A stretch of DNA of 64,000 bases from Gammaproteobacteria bacterium (GTDB taxonomy: Bacteria > Pseudomonadota > Gammaproteobacteria > Ga0077536), in the NCBI GenBank assembly GCA_024235015.1, contig JACKNG010000007.1, positions 1 through 64,000 on the forward strand, read 5' to 3'. Positions within the stretch are counted from its first letter, which is position 1, and each line of letters starts with the position of its first letter. The notes below the pieces were generated by a model, which did not search any database, was not told where the DNA came from, and saw only the letters and a program-made list of their open reading frames with translations. Positions 45,040 through 55,210 of this stretch are shown piece by piece. The translations under genes and the position numbers were made by a program.

Positions 45040-46137
45040 TCACTGCCCGCCCAGGTCGCGGGCGCGGGCGGCAACGCCGGCGCGGGCAGCGGCAGTGACG
45101 GCGTCGGGCGGATAGGTCCATCCGGCGAGGTGGTCGCCGACGATGCCGGCCAGCGCTTCGACGTGCGCCGCGCTGTCGTTCAGGGCCGGGATGTAGCGCA
45201 GCGTGCCGCCGCCCGCGTCCTTGAAGGTCGCGGCGTTCTGCAGTGCGATCTCTTCCAGCGTCTCCAGGCAATCGACCGCGAAGCCCGGGCACATGACGTC
45301 GATGTCACCGACCCCGGCCGCGCCCCAGGCGCGCAGGGTCTGGTCGGTGTAGGGCTCGAGCCAGCGTTTCGGTCCCACGCGCGATTGGAAACTCAGCTGC
45401 CAGGCGTCGTCGGCGAGGGCGAGGCGCGTCGCCAGCAGGCGCGCGGTCGCGTGGCACTGGCAGTGGTAGGGATCGCCGGCGAGGAAGGTGTCGCGCGGGA
45501 TGCCGTGGAAGGACAGCAGCAGGCGTTCGCCGCGCGGGTGTGCCGCCCAATGCGACTCCGCGCTGGCGGCGAGTGCCTCGATATAGCGCGGATCGGCGTG
45601 GTAGTCGGCGATGGTGCGCAACTCCGGTACCCAGCGCCGCCGCGCGAGCGCGGCGAAGACCGCGTCGTTGACCGAGGCCGTGGTGGCCGCGGCGTACTGC
45701 GGATAGAGCGGTACGACCAGGATGCGCCGCGCCTCGGCGGCGAGCAGGCCGTCGAGGGCGGCCGCGATGGACGGCCGGCCGTAGCGCATGCCGAGGGCCA
45801 CCTCGACGGTCTCGCCGTGGCCGTCGCGCAGGGTGGCGGCGAGCGCGTCGCGCAGGCGTTCCGAGGTGCGCAGCAGGGGTGAACCGTCGGCGCCCCAGAT
45901 GGCCTGGTAGGCATGGGCCGAGCGGCGCGGCCGGGTGCGCAGGATGATGCCGTGGAGCAGCGGCAGCCACAGCCAGCGCGGCAGTTCGACCACCCGCGGA
46001 TCGGCGAGGAACTCGGCCAGGTAGCGCCGCACGGCGGCGGTGGTCGGGGCGTCGGGCGTGCCGAGATTGACGAGCAGCACGCCGGTACGCGGGGCCTGGC
46101 CGTGGCGGAAATCGGCGCGGCCGAGGTAGCGGCTCAC
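45040..46137 (-). CDS. hemH: Ferrochelatase
   Basis: 365 residues from a GTG at 46137; the open frame reaches further but the extra part is Arg-rich. GVLLVNLGTPDAP at the start, YGRPSIAAAL, the metal/proton His of LLSFHGIP, the FQSRVGPKRWLEPYT segment and the catalytic Glu of ETLEEIA are all present. It inserts Fe2+ into protoporphyrin IX. hemB at the other end of the window supplies an earlier step. Confidence 0.94.
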   Translation of the reverse strand: MSRYLGRADFRHGQAPRTGVLLVNLGTPDAPTTAAVRRYLAEFLADPRVVELPRWLWLPLLHGIILRTRPRRSAHAYQAIWGADGSPLLRTSERLRDALAATLRDGHGETVEVALGMRYGRPSIAAALDGLLAAEARRILVVPLYPQYAAATTASVNDAVFAALARRRWVPELRTIADYHADPRYIEALAASAESHWAAHPRGERLLLSFHGIPRDTFLAGDPYHCQCHATARLLATRLALADDAWQLSFQSRVGPKRWLEPYTDQTLRAWGAAGVGDIDVMCPGFAVDCLETLEEIALQNAATFKDAGGGTLRYIPALNDSAAHVEALAGIVGDHLAGWTYPPDAVTAAARAGVAARARDLGGQ

Positions 46138-46284
46138 GCGGCGTCTCCGACGATGGCGCGGCGCATGCCGGCGGGCGCGCACGGGCCTGGGCACTGCGGG
46201 TCGATGCACATAAACTGGTTTCCTCGATGCCCGCGCCTTGCGCACGGGCCGTTTCGCCCATCCCTGCTGCGCTGCCCCGGTTCG

Positions 46285-46644
46285 ATGTTCGTCAAGTCAC
46301 TGTCCGCCTGTCCGCCGCTCGTCGCCAACGACGGTTGCACCCTGCGCGAGGTGCTGCATCCGAAGAACGATCCGATCGCGTTGCCCTATTCGCTGGCAGT
46401 GGCCGAGGTGGCGGTCGGTGAACAGAGCTATCGCCACCGCCTGGCCCAGGACGAAGTCTACTATGTCCTCGCCGGACGCGGCCTGATGCACGTCGACGGC
46501 GAGACGCGCGAACTCGGGCCCGGCGACGCGGTGTTCATCGCCGGCGGCAAGGTGCAGTGGATCGAGAACGCGGGCGCGGAGACGCTGCGTTTCGTCGCGC
46601 TGGTCAGTCCGCCCTGGCGCGCGGAGGACGACGAGCGCCTGTGA
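46285..46644 (+). CDS. Cupin-domain protein
   Basis: 119 residues from the ATG at 46285. A single cupin_2 barrel: first motif SYRHRLAQDEVYYVLAGRG (metal-type His and Glu), second motif LGPGDAVFIAGG. The usual second His cluster is reduced, so metal binding is uncertain. Function unknown; small cupins of this type bind sugars or small carbonyl compounds. Confidence 0.75.
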   Translation: MFVKSLSACPPLVANDGCTLREVLHPKNDPIALPYSLAVAEVAVGEQSYRHRLAQDEVYYVLAGRGLMHVDGETRELGPGDAVFIAGGKVQWIENAGAETLRFVALVSPPWRAEDDERL

Positions 46645-46677
46645 GCCGGTGGCAGCGTTCGCCGTGGCCGCGCGCCA

Positions 46678-49172
46678 TCATCCCGCACCGGCGGCGCGCA
46701 GGCCCTGCATCACCGACTGGCGGTGAGTGCGCCAGACCACCACGCTGCCGGCCGCGCTGACGCCGCCGATGCCGGCGAGGATGCCGAGCACGGGGATGCG
46801 CCAGTCGGGCAGCCAGGGCATGTCGAAGACTTCGCTCGCGAGCAGCCAGCCGGTGGCCAGTGCACCCAGCGCACCGAGTGCGCCGGCGACGGCGCCGAGC
46901 AGCACGAATTCGACCAGCATGCTCGTGGTGATGAAGCGGCGCGGCGCACCCAGGGTCTTGAGCAGGACGACGTCGAGCACGCGCTCGCGCTGGCTGGCCT
47001 GGACCGCCGCGGCCAGCACCAGCACGCCGGCGACCAGGGCGAAAGCGGCCACCCAGCCGAGCGCGCCGGCGACCCGTTCCATGACCTGGCGCACCTGGCG
47101 CATCAGGGCGTCGACATCGATCACGGTGACGCTGGGGAAACGCTGCACCAGCGCTGCCAGCAGCGGTGTCTGGTCCGGCGGCAGGTAGAAGCTCGTGATC
47201 CAGGTTGCCGGCGCGTCCGCCAGCAACTCGGGCGTGGTGACGACGAAGAAATTGACTTCGAAGTTGTCCCATTCGACTCCGCGCAGGCTGGTCACCACGC
47301 CGCTGACGGTGCGGTCGGCGACGCTGAATTCGAGGGTGTCGCCGAGGGCGATGCCGAGCCGTTCGGCGAGGCCTCGTTCGACCGACATCTCGCCCGTCGC
47401 CGCCGGCGACCACCAGCGGCCGTCCAGCAACACGTTGTCGGGCTTGAGGGTGCTCGCCCACGACAGGTTGAACTCGCGATCGGCGAGACGCCGCGCGCGC
47501 GGATCCTCGTAGGCATCGGGATCGACCGCGTGCGTGCCGATGCGCACCAGGCGCCCACGCACCATGGGATAGAACTCGACGCCGGCGTGGCCACGCGCGG
47601 CGAGGAAATCGCGCACGGCGGCGACCTCGTCGGGCTGGATGTTGATCAGGAACTGGTTGGGCGCCCGCGGCGGCAGGCGTGCACGCCACTGCCCGAGGAG
47701 ATCGTCGCGGACCAGGCCGAGCAGCAACAGCACGGCGATACCGAGGCCGATGGCGGTCGTCTGCACCACGCTCAGGCGAGCGCGGCGGGCGACGTTGGCG
47801 AGACCGAAGCGCCAGCTCATCGCGGTGCGTCCACGCATGCCGCCGAGTGCGCGCACCACCAGCCAGGCGACCCCGGCGACGACCAGCGCCGCGCCCATCA
47901 TGCCGGCGAAGACCAGGGCGATCAGGCGCGGATTGCCGGTGTGCCAGGGTGCGATCAGGGCGACCGCCGCGATCATGCCGAGGACGCGCGTGCCGCTGCG
48001 GGCCGGGATGCCGGCGCGGTCGCGATTCAGGATCGCGATCACGGGTTGACGCGTCAACGCCGTCAGCGCGGGCAGGGCGAAGCCGCCCAGCACCACCATC
48101 GCGACCCAGGCCCCGTGCAGCAGCGGCAACCACGGCAGGCGGGTGTCGAGACGCGCCGCCGGTGGCAGCAAGTGGCCGAGCAGGACCTCGTGCACGGCCC
48201 AGGCGAGGCCGTCACCGAGCACCGTCGCGGTCGCCGCCAGCAACAGGATCTCGAGCGCCAGCACGCCGGCGATGCGGCGTCGCGCGAGCCCGAGCGTCTT
48301 GAGGATGGCGACGGTGTGCGCGTGGTGTTCGCTGTAGGCGCCTGCCGCCAGCGCGATGCCGATGGTGGCGAGGAGGATGCCGGCGAAGGCCGCCAGGGCG
48401 AGAAAGCGTTCGGCCTGGGTGAAGGCGCTTTCCATCTCCGGCCGCGAATCGCGTGGATCGAGCAGGCGATCGCCGCCAGCAGGTTCGAAGCCGGCGCGGA
48501 AGGTGTCGACGGCCCCCGGCGGGCCGGCCATGAGCAGGGTGTAGCTGGCCCGGCTGCCCGGTACGATCAAGCCGGTCGCAGCGAGGTCGGTGAGGTTCAT
48601 CATCACGCGCGGGGCGAGCGAGAAGACGTCGCCGCCGCGGTCGGGTTCGAGCACCAGCACCGCGGCCAGGGGTAACTCGCTGCGCCCGATGGCGAGCGTG
48701 TCACCGACGGCCAGACCGAGCAGCTGGCACAGGCGCGGATCGCCCCATACCGTGCCCGGTTCGGGACCGCCGCCCGCCGCCCGTGGACGCGCGCCGAGGG
48801 CGTCGGCGACGAGTGGCTCGCCGCGCAGCGGGTAGGCGTCGTCGACCGCCTTCAAGCGCACCAGCTGCAGGCGGTCGCCGAAGGCGACCACGCTGCGCAG
48901 GGTCACCGTCGCGGCGGTGGCGAGGCCCGCGGCGCGGGCGCGCGCGATGGTCGCGGCCGGGATGGGGTCGCGGCTGGTGAGGGCGAGATCGCCGGCCAGC
49001 AGGGCGCTCGATTCGGCCAGCATGACGCGCTCGACGCGCGCCACCAGCAGGTTGATCGAGGTCGCGCTGGCCACCGCTACGACCGCGGCCAGCAGCATCA
49101 CCAGCAGGCGACCGCTGGCGAGATCACGCCTGAGCAGGCGCAGGGCGAACAGGGGCAGCCGCGCAGGTGGCG

Positions 49173-49176
<4 letters not shown>
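46678..49176 (-). CDS. ybbP: ABC transporter permease, YbbP family
   Basis: 832 residues with 10 predicted membrane segments: one at the start (LVMLLAAVVAVASATSINLL), a large periplasmic domain, then two FtsX-type blocks (FLALAAFAGILLATIGIALAA; GWVAAFALVAGVLVLAAAV). It has the long YbbP architecture. With YbbA it forms an inner-membrane complex of the MacB/LolCDE mechanotransmission type. Its cargo is unknown. It overlaps ybbA by 4 bases. Confidence 0.9.
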
Positions 49177-49866
<690 letters not shown>

Positions 49867-49883
<17 letters not shown>

Positions 49884-50505
49884 GCTCGTGCCGGGGCTAT
49901 GGGCTGCGGCCGGAGAAAGGGCCGTGGGTGTCGCCGGGCCGGTCCTGATCCTGGGGGACAGCCTGAGCGCGGGTTACGGTATCAGTCGCGAGGACGCGTG
50001 GCCGCGCTTGCTCGGCCAGCGCATGCGCGAAGAAGGCTATCGGCAATCCGTCGTCAATGCCAGCATCAGCGGCGAGACCACAGCCGGCGGCGCACGCCGG
50101 CTGCCCGCGCTGCTCGAGGCGCATCACCCGGCGGTGGTCGTCATCGCGCTTGGCGCCAACGACGGCCTGCGTGGCATTGGCGTCGACGAACTCGAGCGCA
50201 ACCTCCGCGACATGATCGCGCGCTCGCGTGCCGCCGGCGCCACCGTGGTGCTGGTCAAGGTACGCATACCGCCCAACTACGGACCTCGTTACACTGACGC
50301 TTTCGAGGGCGTGTACGACGCATTGTCGGCACGCGGCGAGGTCGTCCCGGCACCGTTCCTGCTGGAACGCTTCGCGACCCGCAACGATGCCTTCCAGGCT
50401 GACGGCCTGCACCCGGTCGCCGCGGTGCAGGGCGACATCGTTGCGACCGTGTGGCCGGCGATCGCTGCCGCTCTCGATACAGCCACGGAGACCAGCGTCC
50501 CTTGA
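49867..50505 (+). CDS. tesA: Multifunctional acyl-CoA thioesterase/arylesterase
   Basis: 212 residues from the ATG at 49867 (ATG at 49882 is possible). A short hydrophobic leader (VGVFMLVPGLWAAAG) suggests a periplasmic enzyme. SGNH blocks: ILGDSLSAGYG with the nucleophile Ser, the Gly of NASISGETTAGG, GANDG, and DGLHP with Asp-His. TesA hydrolyses acyl-CoAs and esters including lysophospholipids. The stop overlaps the next start as TTGA. Confidence 0.92.
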
Positions 50506-51095
50506 AGTTCTGCAGCCGTTGCGGGTCCGAGCACATGGTCTGGCGGGTGCCGGAGGGCGACAACCGCCCGCGGCACGTGTGCGACAGTTGCAGCGAGATC
50601 TTCTACCAGAACCCCAACATCGTCGCCGGCTGCGTGCCGGTATGGGGCGAGCAGATCCTGCTGTGCAAGCGCGCCATCGAGCCGCGCTACGGCCTGTGGA
50701 CCCTGCCGGCCGGGTTCATGGAGAACGGTGAGACCACCGCCGAGGCCGCCGCGCGCGAGACCTGGGAAGAGGCCTCGACGCGGGTCGAGGTGGGCGAGTT
50801 GTTCGCGGTGTTCAACCTGCCGCAGATCAACCAGGTCTACATGATGTTCCTGGCCGTCATGCCGGCGCTCGAGTTCGGGCCGGGTACCGAGAGCCTCGAC
50901 TGCCGGCTCTACGACGAGCCCGACATCCCGTGGGATCAACTGGCCTTTCCGACCATCACCCACACCCTGCGCTATTTCTTCGACGACCGGCGCCGGGGCA
51001 GCTACTCGCTGCACTTCGCCGACATCGTGCGCGAAGGCGGGGAGACCATCCTGCTGGCGCGTCGCGACGCCGCCGGCCCGGACGCCGAACCCTGA
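50502..51095 (+). CDS. NUDIX hydrolase with N-terminal zinc ribbon
   Basis: 197 residues from a TTG that overlaps tesA by 4 bases; this start places the zinc ribbon (FCSRCG...CDSC) at the N-terminus. The Nudix box is complete: GFMENGETTAEAAARETWEEA. The arrangement resembles the NudC-like ADP-ribose/NADH pyrophosphatase group of about 180-200 residues. The substrate is not certain. Confidence 0.88.
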   Translation: MKFCSRCGSEHMVWRVPEGDNRPRHVCDSCSEIFYQNPNIVAGCVPVWGEQILLCKRAIEPRYGLWTLPAGFMENGETTAEAAARETWEEASTRVEVGELFAVFNLPQINQVYMMFLAVMPALEFGPGTESLDCRLYDEPDIPWDQLAFPTITHTLRYFFDDRRRGSYSLHFADIVREGGETILLARRDAAGPDAEP

Positions 51096-51148
51096 TCGCC
51101 ACGCGCCCGCGGCGGGCGCGTGCCCAGCATTCGACCGAGGAGGATTCC

Positions 51149-51493
51149 ATGAGCGAGCCGACCCTGTTCGAGCGCATCATTGCGCGCGAGATCCCCGCCG
51201 ACATCGTGTACGAGGACGAACGCGTGATCGCCTTTCGCGACATCAACCCGCAGGCGCCCATGCACATCCTGGTGTGCCCCAAGAAACCCATCCCCAAGGT
51301 CGCCGATGCCGCGGCCGCGGACGACGAACTACTCGGTTACGTGCTGCGCAAGGCGGGGGAGATCGCGACCGCCGAGGGTCACGGCGAGGGTTTCAGGCTG
51401 GTCGTCAACAACGGTGCGCCGGTCGGGCAGACCGTGTTCCACATCCACGTGCACGTACTGGGCGGCCGCGGCTTCGGCTGGCCGCCGGGTTGA
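51149..51493 (+). CDS. HIT-family nucleotide-binding protein (HinT-like)
   Basis: 114 residues with a strong ribosome binding site (GAGGAGG). HinT-type purine nucleoside phosphoramidase: FERIIAREIPADIVYEDERVIAFRDINPQAP, and the HIT motif HIHVHVLGG followed by the terminal W. Cytosolic; hydrolyses AMP-lysine-type phosphoramidates. It is convergent with rho. Confidence 0.94.
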   Translation: MSEPTLFERIIAREIPADIVYEDERVIAFRDINPQAPMHILVCPKKPIPKVADAAAADDELLGYVLRKAGEIATAEGHGEGFRLVVNNGAPVGQTVFHIHVHVLGGRGFGWPPG

Positions 51494-51524
51494 GGCGGGC
51501 GGGTTCCGCCAGCTTGTCGACGAC

Positions 51525-51543
51525 GACGGGCGCAGCGCCCGTC
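51525..51543. terminator. Palindrome between the HIT gene and rho
   Basis: GACGGGCGC-A-GCGCCCGTC, a perfect 9-bp inverted repeat that includes the first bases of the rho stop codon. No T-tract follows on either strand, so it may act as a bidirectional pause or Rho-assisted terminator. Confidence 0.35.
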
Positions 51544-52798
51544 AGCGCTTCATGGCGTCGAAGAACTCGGCGTTGTTCTTGGTCGCCTTGAGGCGCTCGA
51601 TGAGGAATTCCATCGCCGCGATCTCGTCCATCGGATGCAGCAGCTTGCGCAGGATCCACATCTTCTGCAGCTCGTCGGGCTTGGTCAGGATCTCCTCGCG
51701 GCGGGTACCGGAGCGGTTGATGTTGACGGCGGGGAAGATGCGCTTCTCGGCGATCTTGCGGTCGAGGTGCACTTCCATGTTGCCGGTGCCCTTGAACTCC
51801 TCGTAGATGACGTCGTCCATACGCGAACCGGTATCGATGAGCGCGGTCGCGATGATGGTCAGGCTGCCACCCTCCTCGATGTTGCGCGCGGCGCCGAAGA
51901 AGCGCTTGGGCCGCTGCAGGGCGTTGGCGTCGACGCCGCCGGTGAGCACCTTGCCCGAGGACGGTACAACGGTGTTGTAGGCGCGCGCGAGGCGGGTGAT
52001 CGAATCGAGCAGGATGACCACGTCGCGCTTGTGCTCGACCAGGCGCTTGGCCTTCTCGATGACCATCTCGGCGACCTGGACGTGGCGGCTGGCGGGCTCG
52101 TCGAAGGTGCTGGAGATGACCTCGCCACGTACCGAGCGCTGCATTTCGGTCACTTCCTCCGGGCGCTCGTCGATGAGCAGCACGATGAGGTAGCAGTCCG
52201 GGTGGTTGACCTCGATGGAGTGCGCGATGCTCTGCAGCATCATGGTCTTGCCGGCCTTGGGCGGCGAGATGATGAGGCCGCGCTGGCCCTTGCCGATGGG
52301 CGAGGCGAGGTCGATGACGCGCGGGCAGAGGTCCTCGGTGCTGCCGTTGCCGAGTTCGAGCTGCAGGCGCTTCTGCGGGAACAGCGGCGTCAGGTTCTCG
52401 AACAGGACCTTGTTCTTGGCGTTCTCCGGCGGCTCGTAGTTGATCTCGCTGACCTTGAGCAGGGCGAAGTAACGCTCGCCATCCTTGGGCGGACGAATCT
52501 TGCCCGAGATGGTGTCACCGGTACGCAGGTTGAAACGGCGAATCTGGCTCGGCGAGACGTAGATGTCGTCGGGGCCGGCGAGGTAGGAACAGTCATTGGA
52601 GCGCAGGAAGCCGAAGCCGTCCTGCAGGATCTCCAACACGCCGTCGCCGGAGATGTCTTCGCCCTTCTTGGCCTGAGCCTTGAGAATGCTGAAGATGACG
52701 TCCTGTTTGCGCGAGCGCGCCACGCCCTCGATGCCGAGCTCGTCGGCGAGATCCACGAGTTCGGAGGCGGGTTTTTGTTTGAGTTCGGTCAGGTTCAT
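51542..52798 (-). CDS. rho: Transcription termination factor Rho
   Basis: 418 residues, standard length without the large insert seen in high-GC Gram-positives. Starts MNLTELKQKPASELVDLADELG; RNA-binding GFLRS, Walker A SPPKAGKTM, Walker B VVILLDSITRLARAYN, R-loop and IPAVNINRSGTR-like FPAVNINRSGTR. Hexameric helicase that ends transcription. Lies downstream of trxA on the same strand, a common gammaproteobacterial pairing. Confidence 0.98.
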   Translation of the reverse strand: MNLTELKQKPASELVDLADELGIEGVARSRKQDVIFSILKAQAKKGEDISGDGVLEILQDGFGFLRSNDCSYLAGPDDIYVSPSQIRRFNLRTGDTISGKIRPPKDGERYFALLKVSEINYEPPENAKNKVLFENLTPLFPQKRLQLELGNGSTEDLCPRVIDLASPIGKGQRGLIISPPKAGKTMMLQSIAHSIEVNHPDCYLIVLLIDERPEEVTEMQRSVRGEVISSTFDEPASRHVQVAEMVIEKAKRLVEHKRDVVILLDSITRLARAYNTVVPSSGKVLTGGVDANALQRPKRFFGAARNIEEGGSLTIIATALIDTGSRMDDVIYEEFKGTGNMEVHLDRKIAEKRIFPAVNINRSGTRREEILTKPDELQKMWILRKLLHPMDEIAAMEFLIERLKATKNNAEFFDAMKR

Positions 52799-52979
52799 CG
52801 TCGACTTGCGTAGGGGATTCGGTCACGCACGCCGCGGCGCTGTGCGCAGTCAAGGTGAGTGACGTTAGTTAGGATGTTGTGGGGGTCAGGCTCGGCAGGT
52901 CGCGCGGGCCTGCGGCAGAACATAGCAGACAGTTATGGCGTCGTCTACCTTGCTGCGACGACCGCCGTGGAGCGGGTGT

Positions 52980-53002
52980 GCGGGTGGTTTCCCGCCACCC
53001 GC
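52980..53002 (-). terminator. Hairpin after trxA
   Basis: GCGGGTGG/CCACCCGC with a 7-base loop, 10 bases beyond the trxA stop. The T-tract is missing. The position suggests partial termination between trxA and rho. Confidence 0.4.
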
Positions 53003-53012
53003 GACGGGCGCT

Positions 53013-53339
53013 TCAGACGTTGCTGTCGATGAAGGCGGTGAGCTGGGATTTGCTCAGTGCGCCGACGTGCGTGGCGACGATGTTGCCTTCCTTGAACAGC
53101 ATCAGGGTCGGGATGCCGCGGATGCCGTACTTCATCGAGGTCGCCTGGTTCTGGTCGACGTCGAGCTTGGCGATGGTGAGCTTGTCCTGGTAGTCGCCCG
53201 AGACCTCTTCGAGGATCGGCGCGATCATCTTGCACGGGCCGCACCATTCGGCCCAGTAGTCGACGAGAACCGGCTTGTCCGACTGCAGGACGTCGGCGTC
53301 GAACGAATCGTCGGTGACATGGATCAGGTTGTCGCTCAT
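53013..53339 (-). CDS. trxA: Thioredoxin
   Basis: 108 residues from the ATG at 53339. Active site WAEWCGPCKM, cis-Pro loop RGIPTLMLFK. Cytosolic disulfide reductase. The frame extends to 53405 but the ATG shown gives the usual length. Confidence 0.97.
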   Translation of the reverse strand: MSDNLIHVTDDSFDADVLQSDKPVLVDYWAEWCGPCKMIAPILEEVSGDYQDKLTIAKLDVDQNQATSMKYGIRGIPTLMLFKEGNIVATHVGALSKSQLTAFIDSNV

Positions 53340-53555
53340 CGGTCGCAAGGTGCTCACGGTGCAGAAAGGACGGGCATTGTCGACCGATCCGAAATGCAAA
53401 TGCAAGGCGCGACAAGCGGCTTTGCCGGGCTGCGCCAGGCGTTGTCGCGGCGGGGGGGAGTGGCGTTATCATGCGCGCCCGACCGGCCGGCGTGACGACC
53501 ACCAGGCCCCCCCAATCACCGGCCCGCCCCCGCGGCGTGCTGACAGGAGATGCCC

Positions 53556-53693
53556 ATGCCCGCAATCGTGATGCGAGTGCTCGCATGCTGCATGCTGCTG
53601 GCGCTGCTGGCTGCCTGCGGCCAGAAGGGCGACCTCTACCTGCCGGACGAGCCGGCCGCCAGCGACGTCGGGGACGACGATCCGGATGAGTGA
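53556..53693 (+). CDS. lptM: Small LPS-assembly lipoprotein LptM (YifL-like)
   Basis: 45 residues, with AGGAG six bases before the ATG. A signal sequence ends in lipobox LAAC (Cys21), followed directly by GQKGDLYLP, which matches the CGLKGPLYLP-type LptM core, then an acidic tail. LptM assists oxidative maturation of the LptD/E translocon. Its last 8 bases overlap the lysA start, the typical order in gammaproteobacteria. Confidence 0.88.
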   Translation: MPAIVMRVLACCMLLALLAACGQKGDLYLPDEPAASDVGDDDPDE

Positions 53694-54978
53694 GGCCAGC
53701 GTCGTGGCCGCGGCGGGACTGCATCCCGACTGCGCGTACCGCGCCGGCCGGCTGTGCCTCGACGGTGTCGAGCTGGCCGCCGTGGCCGCGGCTCACGGCA
53801 CGCCCTGCTACGTCTATTCACGGGCCAACATCGCGGCCCGCTGGCACGCCTACGATGCCGCTTTTGGCGATCGCCCGCACCGCGTCTGCTACGCGGTGAA
53901 GGCCAACGACAACCTCGCCGTGATTCGCCTCCTCGGACGCTTCGGCGCCGGTTTCGACATCGTCTCGGGGGGCGAGCTGGCGCGCGTCCTGGCCACCGGC
54001 GCGCGCGCGGCCGACGTGGTGTTCTCGGGGGTCGGCAAGAGCGTCGCCGAGATCGAGCGCGCGCTGGCAGCCGGCGTCGGCTGCCTCAACGTGGAGTCGC
54101 TGGACGAGCTCGAACGCATCGCGGCGGCCGCCGTCCGCCTCGGCGTCGTCGCGCGGGTGGCCGTGCGCGTCAATCCCGACATCGACGCCGGCACTCATCC
54201 CTACATCTCGACCGGGCTCAAGGAGAACAAGTTCGGCGTACCCATCGGCAATGCGCTTGCCCTCTACCGCCGCATCGCCGCGGACGCGGCGTTGCACGCG
54301 GCAGGAATCGCCTGCCACATTGGTTCCCAACTGACTTCGTTCGCCCCCGTCATCGACGCCGTGCGCGAAGTGGTCGGCCTGGCCGGCGCCCTCGCGGAGG
54401 TCGGTATCGCCCTCGAACACGTCGACGTCGGCGGCGGGCTCGGCATCCATTATCGCGACGAACAGCCGCCACCGATCGGCGAGTTCGTGCGCGCGGTGCT
54501 GCAGGCCGTGCCCGAGCATTACACCGTCGTCATGGAGCCGGGCCGCTCGCTGGTCGGCGAGGCGGGCGTGCTGCTGACGCGGGTCGAGTACGTCAAGGAC
54601 ACCCCGGCGAAGCGCTTCGTGATCGTCGATGCGGCGATGAACGACCTGCTGCGCCCGACCCTCTACGAGGCCTGGCACGAGGTGCGGCCGTGCGCCGAGC
54701 CCGCCGCGGACGCCGAGACCTTGCCGTGCGACGTGGTCGGGCCGATCTGCGAGACCGGGGACTGGCTCGCGCGCGGGCGCGAGCTGGCCGTCGCCCCCGG
54801 CGACCTGCTCGCCGTGCTCGGCAGCGGCGCCTATGGTTTCGCCATGGCGTCGAATTACAATGCGCGGCCGCGACCGCCCGAGGTCCTGATCGAGGACGGC
54901 GGCGCCCGGCTGGTCCGCGCCCGCGAGCGGGTGGAGGATCTGATGCGTAACGAGTTGGACCTGCTGGGTGACCTTTGA
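53686..54978 (+). CDS. lysA: Diaminopimelate decarboxylase
   Basis: 430 residues. Alanine-racemase-like PLP enzyme: PLP Lys in CYAVKANDN, HIGSQ, VGGGLGIHY, MEPGRSLVGEAG, and the C-terminal CETGDWLARGRELA with the conserved active-site Cys. Last step of lysine synthesis. No dapF follows; the next gene is glnA behind its own promoter. Confidence 0.96.
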   Translation: MSEASVVAAAGLHPDCAYRAGRLCLDGVELAAVAAAHGTPCYVYSRANIAARWHAYDAAFGDRPHRVCYAVKANDNLAVIRLLGRFGAGFDIVSGGELARVLATGARAADVVFSGVGKSVAEIERALAAGVGCLNVESLDELERIAAAAVRLGVVARVAVRVNPDIDAGTHPYISTGLKENKFGVPIGNALALYRRIAADAALHAAGIACHIGSQLTSFAPVIDAVREVVGLAGALAEVGIALEHVDVGGGLGIHYRDEQPPPIGEFVRAVLQAVPEHYTVVMEPGRSLVGEAGVLLTRVEYVKDTPAKRFVIVDAAMNDLLRPTLYEAWHEVRPCAEPAADAETLPCDVVGPICETGDWLARGRELAVAPGDLLAVLGSGAYGFAMASNYNARPRPPEVLIEDGGARLVRARERVEDLMRNELDLLGDL

Positions 54979-54993
54979 GCACCAAATCAGGGC
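54979..54993 (+). promoter_or_regulatory. Probable second NtrC site upstream of glnA
   Basis: GCAC-N7-GGGC, one mismatch from the GCAC-N7-GTGC pattern of NtrC half-sites. Its centre is 31 bases, three helical turns, from the stronger site at 55009-55025, which echoes the paired enhancer sites of enteric glnA. Confidence 0.45.
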
Positions 54994-55008
54994 GGGTTCA
55001 TTCCGAAT

Positions 55009-55025
55009 TGCACTTATTCGGTGCG
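55009..55025 (+). promoter_or_regulatory. NtrC binding site (glnA enhancer)
   Basis: TGCACTTATTCGGTGCG has both NtrC half-sites, GCAC and GTGC, with the standard 7-base gap. It lies about 65 bases upstream of the sigma-54 promoter, a usual enhancer distance. Confidence 0.75.
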
Positions 55026-55074
55026 TTCTGCTCCGCCCGGGCGCATGAACCTCCGACAATCATAGAGTTAGCGT

Positions 55075-55090
55075 TGGCATGCATTATGCT
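55075..55090 (+). promoter_or_regulatory. Sigma-54 promoter of glnA
   Basis: TGGCATGCATTATGCT matches the TGGCACN5TTGCW consensus with GG and GC 10 bases apart. The start codon of glnA follows about 120 bases downstream, giving a leader of roughly 110 bases. Confidence 0.75.
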
Positions 55091-55210
55091 CACTGTTGGC
55101 GCATGTCGTGAACGCGTGAAGCGGCCGTGACCCGTGTGCGGGGCGCGGGTCAGCACTCAAGGCACCGACCCTAGGCGACATCTCATTGCATGGTTTGGAG
55201 GTATTGATAA

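Noticed and set aside
46723..48675. 650-codon plus-strand frame opposite ybbP
   Set aside because: Gln/His/Arg/Gly-rich shadow; no start signal or domain.
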